Positions 25,900 to 33,657 of a DNA stretch of 64,000 nucleotides are shown here, piece by piece; position 1 is the first letter of the stretch, and each line of letters opens with the position of its first letter. Location: positions 60,539 to 124,538 of the forward strand of contig CALMSO010000099.1 of assembly GCA_937872385.1 (NCBI GenBank). The letters run 5' to 3'. Made by a program: the position numbers and the translations under genes. Source of the DNA: an uncultured Saprospiraceae bacterium (lineage in GTDB: Bacteria; Bacteroidota; Bacteroidia; Chitinophagales; Saprospiraceae). The notes beneath the pieces are model-generated. The model did not search any database. It worked only from the letters and a program-made list of their open reading frames with translations, and had not been told where the DNA came from.

Positions 25900-27276
25900 A
25901 TGAAACATACCATACTTTTTATCAGCTTGTTACTTTTGTGCGGGTGCGCCACACAGACCGGTTTTCGGAATACCCCGAAGGCCATAGACGCCGTTTTGCA
26001 GCGCATACAGCCGCCTGTTTTCCAAGATAAAACCTTCAATATCAATGACTTTAGTGCAATAGCTAATGGCACATCGGATGCGCGAGCCGCTATTCAAAAC
26101 GCCATTGAAGCCTGCCATGCAGCGGGCGGCGGGCGGGTGCTGGTGCCGGCAGGGCATTATTTTTGCGATGGTCCACTGCATGTAAAATCGAATGTAAATT
26201 TACACCTCGAAAAAGATGCGCTTATTACATTTGGAGTAAATCCGGAAAAATATACGCCATTAGTAAAAGTGCGCTGGGAGGGTACGGTTTGTTATAATTA
26301 TTCACCACTTATTTACGCTTATCAGCAAAATAATATCGCCATCACGGGCGCGGGGCGGCTCGACGGGCAAGCGGAGCGCTTCTGGTACGCTTGGAAACGC
26401 GGCAATGACGGCAAAAATCAAGATGCGGACAAGCCAAGGCTGCGCCAAATGGGCAACGACCGCGTGCCGGAAGAGCAACGCATTTTTGGTAATGGTTTTA
26501 TGGACGTAAATAACGATGGAGTAAATGATGGCGACGGGCAAGCTCATTACTTACGTCCGAGTTTAGTAGAATTTTATGAATGTAATAATATTTTGTTAGA
26601 AGATTTTACAGCGGAGGGTAGCCCTTTTTGGACTATTCATCCTGTATTTTGTAAAAATGTAACTATTCGGCGCCTGACAATCAAAAAAGGTACCACCAAT
26701 GACGACGGTATTGACCCCGATAGCTGCGAAGATGTACTGATTGAAAATTGTATGATTGACACCAATGACGACCCCGTTTCCATCAAGGCCGGGCGCGACC
26801 AAGACGCCTGGAACCGACCGGGCAGCCGCAACATTATAGTGCGCAATTGCACCGTTTCCTGCGAGGTGGGCAACGGTTTTTGCATCGGCTCGGAAATGTC
26901 GGGCGGCGTGGAAAATGTTTTTGTTGAAAATTATATCATAAAAAGTACGGATAACGGTATTAATTTTAAATGTAATCTCGACCGGGGCGGTTTTATTAAA
27001 AATATTCACTTAAAAAACATCGAAATAGACAGTTGTGCGAAGCACGGCATCCTGTTTCAAATGGATTATCACAGCTATCGAGGTGGCAACTATCCGCCTG
27101 ATTTTCAAGATTTTAACTTAAAAAACATAAACATCCGGAAAGCCGGAAAAATCGGTGTAAAGATAGCGGGCGTGGCCAGCAAGCCGGTTCGCAGGGTAAG
27201 CATGCAAAATATTAATGTAAAGGACACTCCAAAATTTGAGGAGCTGACATTCACCAAAAAAGTAACTTGGAAGTAA
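25900..27276 (+). CDS. Glycoside hydrolase family 28 (polygalacturonase-like) lipoprotein
   Basis: A 458-residue right-handed beta-helix enzyme. Start at ATG 25900 gives the lipoprotein signal MKHTILFISLLLLCGC (Cys16); the open frame extends 20 codons upstream without a good start. FNINDFSAIANGTSDARAA is the common entry of pectinase-type beta-helices. GH28 active-site motifs are recognisable: TNDDGIDPDSCEDV (for NTDGxD), DTNDDPVSIKAG (for DDCxxxK), GNGFCIGSEMSGG (for GHGxSIGS, with Phe-Cys in place of the usual His-Gly) and GINFKCN (for RxK, lacking the Arg). These changes are seen in divergent GH28 groups, so the exact substrate, pectic or other uronate-containing glycan, is open. Confidence 0.9.
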   Translation: MKHTILFISLLLLCGCATQTGFRNTPKAIDAVLQRIQPPVFQDKTFNINDFSAIANGTSDARAAIQNAIEACHAAGGGRVLVPAGHYFCDGPLHVKSNVNLHLEKDALITFGVNPEKYTPLVKVRWEGTVCYNYSPLIYAYQQNNIAITGAGRLDGQAERFWYAWKRGNDGKNQDADKPRLRQMGNDRVPEEQRIFGNGFMDVNNDGVNDGDGQAHYLRPSLVEFYECNNILLEDFTAEGSPFWTIHPVFCKNVTIRRLTIKKGTTNDDGIDPDSCEDVLIENCMIDTNDDPVSIKAGRDQDAWNRPGSRNIIVRNCTVSCEVGNGFCIGSEMSGGVENVFVENYIIKSTDNGINFKCNLDRGGFIKNIHLKNIEIDSCAKHGILFQMDYHSYRGGNYPPDFQDFNLKNINIRKAGKIGVKIAGVASKPVRRVSMQNINVKDTPKFEELTFTKKVTWK

Positions 27277-27282
27277 GGGGAA

Positions 27283-27490
27283 ATAGGGTAATAGGGTTTA
27301 GAAAAGGTTTAAAAGTTGAGGGGTTTAAAGGTTTAAAAAGGTTTAAAAGTTTAGAAAGGTTGAGAGGGGTTTAAAAGTTGAGAAGTTGAGAGGTTGTTGG
27401 GTCTAAAATCTATTATCTATTATCTAAAATTTATCTGTTGATAATCAGTAGCTTATAACTTTATTTACGTTTAAAATAGTTATATCATAA
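27283..27490 (+). repeat. Octad/heptad array plus 3'-flank element after GH28
   Basis: After the GH28 stop, octads of AAAGGTTT, AAAAGTTG, AGGGGTTT type run to about 27395, followed by heptads TCTAAAA, TCTATTA, TCTATTA, TCTAAAA (about 27402-27429). Then TTGATAATCAG (27438-27448) and AGTAGCTTATAACTTTATTT follow, the same sense-orientation element found after minus-strand genes. No gene present. Confidence 0.7.
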
Positions 27491-27517
27491 GTACTTATGA
27501 ATAAATAAAATTACCCA

Positions 27518-28525
27518 TCAGTCGGTGCCGCTGTTTTTGTATTGAATCATTTCAGCTATAATACTCACCGCAATCTCCCGCGCACCTTGTGCCCCAATGG
27601 ACAGCCCTACCGGCGCATGAATACGGGCAATTGCTGCATCCGAAAACCCCTCGGCGCGCAAGCGGGCGATACGTTGCTCGTGGGTGCGTCGGCTGCCCAA
27701 TGCACCAATGTAACCAATCTCGGAGCGCAGCAGTAAATGTAGGGCTTGATCGTCAATTTTAGGATCGTGGCTGAGCAACACCGCGTAGGTCCAAGCATCC
27801 AACTCGAACGTAGGCAGCACTGCTGCGGGCCAGTTGACCAGCATATCATGAGGCGCTTCGGCAAATTGCGTTTTTGTAGCAAAAACCTGGCGCGGATCAA
27901 TCACCGTCGTTGCAAAATCAAAAAGATGCGCCAAACGTACCAATTCCACCGCGATATGCGCTGCACCAATAATGAGTAAGCGATTTTTGCGCGGGACGAC
28001 ACGCACAAACCAACGCTCACCGCTCGCCACCAGCACCTGGCTCCGCCGCTCACGCCATATTGGATAGGCAAAAGCCCAATCCGGATGCGCCTCTGCGATA
28101 GCTGCCGGTGATAAAAAAACCGGTGCATAATGCCCCTCGTCCAAGCGACTGAGCCACAGCCCGCCCGTATCGGCGCGCAAAGCCGCCAGCAATTGCTCCT
28201 GCACGGCTCCTGTCGGAAATGGCTCTACCCAAACGTCCAACTTGCCACCGCAGCTCAGCCCAACGGCCCAAGCTTCGTCATTGGTAATGCCAAAATGCAG
28301 CGCTTGCGGCACACCAGATGCCAGCACTTGCAAAGCCGACTTGACCACCGCATTTTCTACGCAACCGCCGCTCACCGAACCCGCCATAGCACCATCTTCA
28401 CGCACCAGCAACACCGAGCCTACGGGCCGCGGCGACGAGCCCCAAGTACCAATGACCGTGGCGACTGCAAAACGCTTATCACTTGATAACCAGTCTTCTA
28501 TAGTTGAAAAAACTTCCTGCACCAT
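27518..28525 (-). CDS. XdhC/CoxI family molybdenum-enzyme maturation protein
   Basis: A 335-residue protein that in characterised relatives inserts sulfurated molybdenum cofactor into xanthine dehydrogenase-type enzymes. The N-terminal domain shows VATVIGTWGSSPRPVGSVLLV and MAGSVSGGCVENAVV, with the conserved Cys, then GLSCGGKLDVWVEPF with a second Cys. The C-terminal Rossmann-like domain carries RLLIIGAAHIAVELVRLA and ends with the GALGSRRTHEQRIARL and APVGLSIGAQGAREIAVSIIAEM motifs. No xanthine dehydrogenase subunit lies in the window, so its client must be elsewhere. The sulfite dehydrogenase at 48667 uses a different molybdenum-cofactor type and would not need it. Confidence 0.92.
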   Translation of the reverse strand: MVQEVFSTIEDWLSSDKRFAVATVIGTWGSSPRPVGSVLLVREDGAMAGSVSGGCVENAVVKSALQVLASGVPQALHFGITNDEAWAVGLSCGGKLDVWVEPFPTGAVQEQLLAALRADTGGLWLSRLDEGHYAPVFLSPAAIAEAHPDWAFAYPIWRERRSQVLVASGERWFVRVVPRKNRLLIIGAAHIAVELVRLAHLFDFATTVIDPRQVFATKTQFAEAPHDMLVNWPAAVLPTFELDAWTYAVLLSHDPKIDDQALHLLLRSEIGYIGALGSRRTHEQRIARLRAEGFSDAAIARIHAPVGLSIGAQGAREIAVSIIAEMIQYKNSGTD

Positions 28526-28715
28526 GCTATTTTTTTTATCTGTAATGGGATAAAATTACAACCGATTCGGCAGAACTGCCGCAAAAGAACAAAGGCTTTT
28601 TTGCAAAAGGAAAACACTCGGCGTATATTGCGCCGGAAGATTTTGACGTTTTACTGAATAAGGTCTTTTTATAAAGCCGATACATCATGTTTTTTATAAC
28701 AATTGCCATGCAACT

Positions 28716-29330
28716 ATGAAAAAATACACTTTTTTAACTTGTCTTATTGCATTTTTATTCATTTTATTACAGCCAATAGCCGCTCAGCAACGGCTTTTCC
28801 CCGAAAATCCGGTCATTGTAGAAATGGAGTGCGAAGAAACCTTAGTGAAGGAACGCACCCTGAGCACCAACCAGCCCTCCATTTTAGAATACCTATGGAC
28901 GGACTTGGCGACCGGCGAAACTTCTACCGAGCCAACTTTCATGGCCACCGAAACCGGCCGCTATGCCCTGAGTGTGCTGACAGCGCCCGACAGCCTGACC
29001 CTGCGCGACACCGTACTGGTTATTTTCGATGCTAAATGCTGCCGCATGGAGGTGCCCAATGCCTTCACGCCCAATGGCGATGGACGCAACGACCGCTTCG
29101 CGCCTTTGATGCCGCCCAACTGCATGATTACGGAGTTTGAAATGCAGGTTTTTAATCGCTGGGGCAAAATGGTGTTTCAAACCAACAACCCTGAAGGCGC
29201 CTGGGACGGCCGCGACGCCGGTACGGCCGCACCTTCGGATGTATATGTCTATTGGCTGCGTTACACAGCTATTGGCAATAATAATACGTATAATGATTCC
29301 TTGCGAGGTAATGTAACTCTAATTCGGTAA
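28716..29330 (+). CDS. Short secreted protein with type IX (CHU_C/type B) sorting domain
   Basis: A 204-residue protein with a signal peptide (MKKYTFLTCLIAFLFILLQPIAAQ). Residues about 108-204 form the gliding-motility-associated C-terminal domain: VPNAFTPNGDGRNDRFAP, then MQVFNRWGKMVFQTNN, GAWDGRDAGTAAPSDVYVYWL. This is the export signal of the type IX secretion system. Only about 80 residues lie before it, with LSTNQPSILEYLWTDLATGETS resembling a fragment of a PKD-like domain as found in the much larger adhesins of this class. It may be a small surface protein or the remnant of a larger one. Two Cys pairs are present. Confidence 0.9.
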   Translation: MKKYTFLTCLIAFLFILLQPIAAQQRLFPENPVIVEMECEETLVKERTLSTNQPSILEYLWTDLATGETSTEPTFMATETGRYALSVLTAPDSLTLRDTVLVIFDAKCCRMEVPNAFTPNGDGRNDRFAPLMPPNCMITEFEMQVFNRWGKMVFQTNNPEGAWDGRDAGTAAPSDVYVYWLRYTAIGNNNTYNDSLRGNVTLIR

Positions 29331-29339
29331 ATTATAATG

Positions 29340-29377
29340 CTTTTCGCTATTTGCGATTCGCTTTTCGCAATATAAGC
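29340..29377. repeat. Short TTCGC heptad array
   Basis: TTTTCGC, TATTTGC, GATTCGC, TTTTCGC run in a 7-base register ten bases after the stop of the sorting-domain gene, followed by AT-rich leader sequence of the next gene. Confidence 0.55.
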
Positions 29378-29443
29378 AGTTGATAATAAAATCATTAATA
29401 GCATTTATTTACTCATTTTTCAAACCTGAAACCTATTTTTATT

Positions 29444-31345
29444 ATGCTAACGCAAAATCGTTTATTCAATTCGACCCGTTGGAAGCAATACAGCTTAGCG
29501 TTTTGTTTCCTGCTACTGATGATGGCTACGGCCTGGGCCCAAGTCAATCCGGATGACTCGCTTTTTGTACGAGCGCATTACACCAAAATTGAACGCATGA
29601 TATCCATGCGCGACGGTGTAAAGTTATTTACTTCTATTTACATTCCGAAAGATATTGCGCCGAACAATCGCTACCCGTTTCTGATGACGCGCACGCCCTA
29701 CTCCTGCGCCCCTTACGGCGAAGATGCCTATTCCGCAAGGCTTATTCAGTATATTCACTTAGCGCGCGAAGGCTATATTTTTGTGTATCAAGATGTGCGC
29801 GGGCGCTACATGAGCGAGGGTATTTATGCCGATGTACGGCCGCATAATCCAGCTAAAAAAGGTACCGAAATTGATGAGAGTAGCGATACTTATGATACAA
29901 TTGAATGGCTGATTAATAATATTGATAATAATAATGGACGGGTGGGCATTTTTGGCATTTCTTATCCTGGTTTTTACAGCACGGCCGCCATCCCCGATGC
30001 GCATCCCGCGCTAAGGGCCGTGTCGCCACAGGCGCCGGTCACCGATTGGTTTCTCGGCGATGATTTCCATCATAATGGCGCTTTTTTCCTGCTGGATGCT
30101 TTCCGTTTTTATTACTCCTTCGGGCAGCCACGACCGGAGCCGACGACCCGAAACAACCCCGGTTTTCAGTTTCCGACGCCGGATAATTATGACTTTTTCT
30201 TGCGTACCGGCGCATTGAAAAATTTTACAGAAAAGTACATGAAAAACATCAAGTTTTGGAATGAAATGATGCAACATCCGAATCTGGATGAATTTTGGAA
30301 AGCACGTAATATTCGCCCGCATTTACAAAATGTAAAACCGGCGGTACTGGTAGTGGGCGGTCTGTTTGATGCCGAAGATGCCTTTGGCCCTTGGTATGTC
30401 TATGAAGCCATCGAGCGGCAAAGCCCTGGCGCTGACAGTCGCGTAGTGATGGGCCCCTGGTTTCATGGGCAGTGGGCGCGCGGCAACGGCGATTATCTCG
30501 GCAATGTAAACTTTGGAAGCCTTACTTCCGTTTATTATCGCCAGCAAATTGAGCTGCCCTTTTTTAATCATTATCTGAAAGATAAAGGCAATTTTGACCT
30601 GTCTGATGCTACTGTTTTTGAAACGGGTTCCAATACTTGGAAATCTTATGAAGCCTGGCCACCAGCGGCTGCCGCAAAGCAAAAACTCTACTTCCATCCG
30701 AATGGCAAACTCTCTTTTACCGCGCCGACGGGTCGCAACCAGTTTGATGAATACATCGCCGACCCCAACAAGCCGGTGCCTTACACCGAAGATGTGCACT
30801 TGGCACGCACCCGCGAGTATATGACGGACGATCAGCGTTTTGCTGCGCGCCGCCCGGATGTAATGGTGTATGCGTCTGATATTCTGAATGAAGACGTGAC
30901 GCTGGCCGGGCCGCTTTTTCCTAATTTATTTGTTTCTACTACCGGTACAGATGCCGATTATATTGTAAAACTTATTGATGTATTTCCCGACGATACGCCC
31001 AACCAATACGCGCACCAGCAAGTGCCTATGGGCGGCTACCAGATGTTGGTGCGTGGCGAGGTGATGCGCGGACGCTTCCGCAAGAGTTTTGAAAAACCGG
31101 AGGCTTTCACGCCTAATAAAATCGAGCAGGTGCGTTTCTTGATGCCAGATATTTCGCATACCTTCAAAAAAGGGCACCGCATTATGATACAGGTGCAAAA
31201 TTCGTGGTTTCCGTTAGTAGATCGCAATCCGCAGAAGTTTGTAAATATTTATCAAGCGGACGATAGCGATTTTCAAAAAGCGACCCATCGTATTTACTTC
31301 GATTCAACCAATCCTTCGCATATTGAAGTAATGGTTGTAAAATAG
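29444..31345 (+). CDS. CocE/NonD family acyl-peptide or ester hydrolase (S15-like)
   Basis: A 633-residue exported hydrolase with a signal peptide ending near AWA-Q (residues 1-32). Family features: RMISMRDGVKLFTSIYIPKD, FLMTRTPYSC (oxyanion Tyr in TPY), EGYIFVYQDVRGRYMSEG, and the nucleophile Ser173 in GIFGISYPG. The acid is in GLFDAEDAFG and the His in VMGPWFHGQW. The C-terminal ~200 residues (from DPNKPVPYTED) are the jelly-roll domain of X-Pro dipeptidyl peptidases and alpha-amino-acid ester hydrolases. The natural substrate cannot be told from sequence; peptides or acylated compounds are likely. A strong hairpin terminator follows. Confidence 0.92.
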   Translation: MLTQNRLFNSTRWKQYSLAFCFLLLMMATAWAQVNPDDSLFVRAHYTKIERMISMRDGVKLFTSIYIPKDIAPNNRYPFLMTRTPYSCAPYGEDAYSARLIQYIHLAREGYIFVYQDVRGRYMSEGIYADVRPHNPAKKGTEIDESSDTYDTIEWLINNIDNNNGRVGIFGISYPGFYSTAAIPDAHPALRAVSPQAPVTDWFLGDDFHHNGAFFLLDAFRFYYSFGQPRPEPTTRNNPGFQFPTPDNYDFFLRTGALKNFTEKYMKNIKFWNEMMQHPNLDEFWKARNIRPHLQNVKPAVLVVGGLFDAEDAFGPWYVYEAIERQSPGADSRVVMGPWFHGQWARGNGDYLGNVNFGSLTSVYYRQQIELPFFNHYLKDKGNFDLSDATVFETGSNTWKSYEAWPPAAAAKQKLYFHPNGKLSFTAPTGRNQFDEYIADPNKPVPYTEDVHLARTREYMTDDQRFAARRPDVMVYASDILNEDVTLAGPLFPNLFVSTTGTDADYIVKLIDVFPDDTPNQYAHQQVPMGGYQMLVRGEVMRGRFRKSFEKPEAFTPNKIEQVRFLMPDISHTFKKGHRIMIQVQNSWFPLVDRNPQKFVNIYQADDSDFQKATHRIYFDSTNPSHIEVMVVK

Positions 31346-31369
31346 TCGGGGCTTTACATAGCGTTTTTT

Positions 31370-31421
31370 CACGCGAAGAGCGCAAAGCAATTTCCCCTTT
31401 GCGTTCTTTGCGTGTTTTTTT
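31370..31421 (+). terminator. Strong terminator after CocE-type hydrolase
   Basis: CACGCGAAGAGCGCAAAG (31370-31387) pairs over 18 positions with CTTTGCGTTCTTTGCGTG (31397-31414), counting two G-U pairs, and is followed by TTTTTTTC. The T-rich run GCGTTTTTTC also precedes it. Confidence 0.85.
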
Positions 31422-31575
31422 CTCTGCGGGCTTTGCGAGAACCTTTCTGGTAGGTGTTTTTTTTAAGTACCGGCAGCCCTTTCTGTCTTTTATCCGATAA
31501 TTGCACTATTTTTTGTCCGCTTTCATCAACCGTTTATCCGCGCTACTTCGTTTCTTTTCGTAAACAACATCGCTT

Positions 31576-32511
31576 ATGAAAAATCATGTTTTAGTATTCG
31601 CAACAAGCTCCTTGCTACTTTTTGCCAACGCCTGTGCACCAAGCAGCCCGCAAACGCCAACTGATAGCGCGCCCGCCACGCCCGTTGCACTTACACCTGA
31701 AACAACCCCACAAAAACCAGCGCCGGAAGTACCGCAAACAGAGACCCAACCCGCCCCTACTCCACCCCAAGCCACACCGAAAACTAATGCCCCAAGACCA
31801 AAACCACTCACCGAAACTACGCCGATAGTTGAGCCTGTCGTAGCTGAGGAATCATCTGAAAAAGTAGCCAAACCTGATCATGCCGCCTGGAACGACCTGC
31901 TAAAAAAGTATGTCAGCACCGATGGAAAAGTAAACTACAAAGGTTTCAAGCAGGACATGCCCGCCCTGGAAGCCTACCTCAATGAGTTGACAAGCCACCC
32001 GATACAAAGCGACTGGTCGCGCACCGAAAAAATGGCGTACTGGATTAATGCTTATAATGCTTTTACTATAAAACTAATTCTGGATAATTATCCTTTAAAA
32101 AGCATCATAGCATTGGATAATGGTAAAACCTGGGATGTAAAACGCGTCCAATTAGGCGATAAAACTTATTCACTTAACGGCATCGAAAATGATATTTTAC
32201 GACCCCAATATAAAGATGCCCGTATTCACTTTGCTGTAAACTGTGCTGCCAAATCATGTCCGCCATTGCTCAATCGTGCTTGGACTGGCGACAATTTGAG
32301 TAAATATCTCGACCAGCAGGCCAAAGCCTTCATTAATAACTCGAAATATAATAAAATCAGTGCCGACGCGGTACAAATTTCAAAAATATTTGAGTGGTAC
32401 GCAGCTGATTTCGGGGATATTATTGCTTATTTGAATAAGTATAGTAATGTAAAAATAAATCCAAGCGCTACCGTAACTTACATAGAATATGACTGGGCAC
32501 TGAATGAATAA
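31576..32511 (+). CDS. DUF547 domain lipoprotein
   Basis: A 311-residue envelope protein. The lipoprotein signal is MKNHVLVFATSSLLLFANAC (Cys20). Residues about 21-90 are a Pro/Thr/Glu-rich linker, low in complexity. The DUF547 domain follows (about 98-300): LLKKYVSTDGKVNYKGFKQD, KMAYWINAYNAFTIKLILDNYPLKSI, SLNGIENDILRPQYKDARIHFAVNCAAKSCPPL and ISKIFEWYAADFG. The conserved W-I-N-A-Y-N, the E-x-x-I-L and N-C-A-x-x-S-C-P motifs are all intact, which argues for an enzyme-like pocket, though no activity is established for the family. Monocistronic in appearance. Confidence 0.92.
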   Translation: MKNHVLVFATSSLLLFANACAPSSPQTPTDSAPATPVALTPETTPQKPAPEVPQTETQPAPTPPQATPKTNAPRPKPLTETTPIVEPVVAEESSEKVAKPDHAAWNDLLKKYVSTDGKVNYKGFKQDMPALEAYLNELTSHPIQSDWSRTEKMAYWINAYNAFTIKLILDNYPLKSIIALDNGKTWDVKRVQLGDKTYSLNGIENDILRPQYKDARIHFAVNCAAKSCPPLLNRAWTGDNLSKYLDQQAKAFINNSKYNKISADAVQISKIFEWYAADFGDIIAYLNKYSNVKINPSATVTYIEYDWALNE

Positions 32512-32533
32512 AAGCATGAAGGGATAATGAGCA

Positions 32534-33640
32534 TTAAATTATATTTGCTCTTTGTATAATAGAATCCCAAGAGTAGGTACGATAAAACAGGGTGGGTACT
32601 GGCAGTGGCCCTTGCGCCTGTGAGCGCATTATAGCATTCGCAAAACCCTGATAATCAATATCATCTACCATTATAAGATGCGATCCGCAGGCACGCGCAT
32701 CTATACCCGAAGCGCCGGTACGCGCCGACACCACCGTAGTGCCTAAGGCTATGGCCTCGATAATTTTGGTTTTTACGCCTCCGCCAGTGGTGATGGGATT
32801 CAGGGCTACATCCGCCGCTTTGATGTAAGTATCAATATCAGCTACAAAACCATGATATTCAATATGATGTTGTTTGAAATCCTGTAATTGATTATAATAT
32901 TGTGGTAAGCCGCCCCCACAAATGATGATACGATAGGGAAACTGCGCTCGTTGTAATAACACTGGATTAATATGATGTAAAATGCGCTCCACCGCGTCTA
33001 AATTGGGGCGATAGTGCTGCGGCCCAAAAAACAGCATCAGAAAAGTATCGGGCGGGTAGCCGTGAGCAGCCATCAGTTGCTGGCGCGCCTCGGCCCTGTC
33101 GGTTGGCGGAGCCTGCCGTCGCGTTCCATAAGGTACGGGCGTACAGCGCTCTGGGCGCAAGCCAAAATCGGCGATGGCTACCGGCAACTCATCCGGGGAA
33201 ATAAAAAGCACCTGATCAGCGGCACGATACACCCATCGCTCTACAGGATAAACCAAGCGCCACCACCATTTGCCGATAGTACGGAAGCGCCGCCATTCGA
33301 TGTTGTGGGCATACACCACCAATTTTACCCTGGCAGCCCAACATACCCACCACAACAATACGCCCATAAAAGGCTGCTGCACAATGCACACTTCGATACG
33401 CTCGCGCCGAAAAAAACGCCAAATGCGCCATGCCACCGCAGGGTTGAAGTACTTGCAGAACCGTTCCGAAAAAAGCCTTTCCATGTGAAAAGGCATCTCC
33501 TGCACCGGATTTGCCCGGCTGGAAACCACTACCACCTCACGCACTCGGCCCAGCGCTTCGCAAAAGCCATAGGCTGCGTGGTGCCCACCATTGCGCGGCG
33601 GCGTAAAGTAGTACGGTATCACAACGGCCGTTTTCCCCAT
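32534..33640 (-). CDS. Glycosyltransferase family 4-like
   Basis: A 368-residue GT-B glycosyltransferase. The N-terminal domain begins KTAVVIPYYFTPPRNGGHHAAYGF, the acceptor-side Gly-rich loop, with YAHNIEWRRF later. The C-terminal domain shows LMLFFGPQHYRPNLDAVERI, RIIICGGGLPQYY and the sugar-nucleotide motif KIIEAIALGTTVVSARTGASGI, matching the E-x(7)-E-like region (here Glu only at the start). No signal peptide, so cytoplasmic or membrane-peripheral, with a sugar-nucleotide donor unknown. It starts 17 bases after the YfhO gene on the same strand, so the two are probably an operon making or modifying an envelope glycan. Confidence 0.9.
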   Translation of the reverse strand: MGKTAVVIPYYFTPPRNGGHHAAYGFCEALGRVREVVVVSSRANPVQEMPFHMERLFSERFCKYFNPAVAWRIWRFFRRERIEVCIVQQPFMGVLLWWVCWAARVKLVVYAHNIEWRRFRTIGKWWWRLVYPVERWVYRAADQVLFISPDELPVAIADFGLRPERCTPVPYGTRRQAPPTDRAEARQQLMAAHGYPPDTFLMLFFGPQHYRPNLDAVERILHHINPVLLQRAQFPYRIIICGGGLPQYYNQLQDFKQHHIEYHGFVADIDTYIKAADVALNPITTGGGVKTKIIEAIALGTTVVSARTGASGIDARACGSHLIMVDDIDYQGFANAIMRSQAQGPLPVPTLFYRTYSWDSIIQRANII

Positions 33641-33657
33641 AAGACGCAGATAAAGCG

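Noticed and set aside
28526..28715. Search for a tRNA gene in intergenic gaps
   Set aside because: No cloverleaf with a T-arm GGTTCRA and CCA-type acceptor was recognised here or in other gaps.
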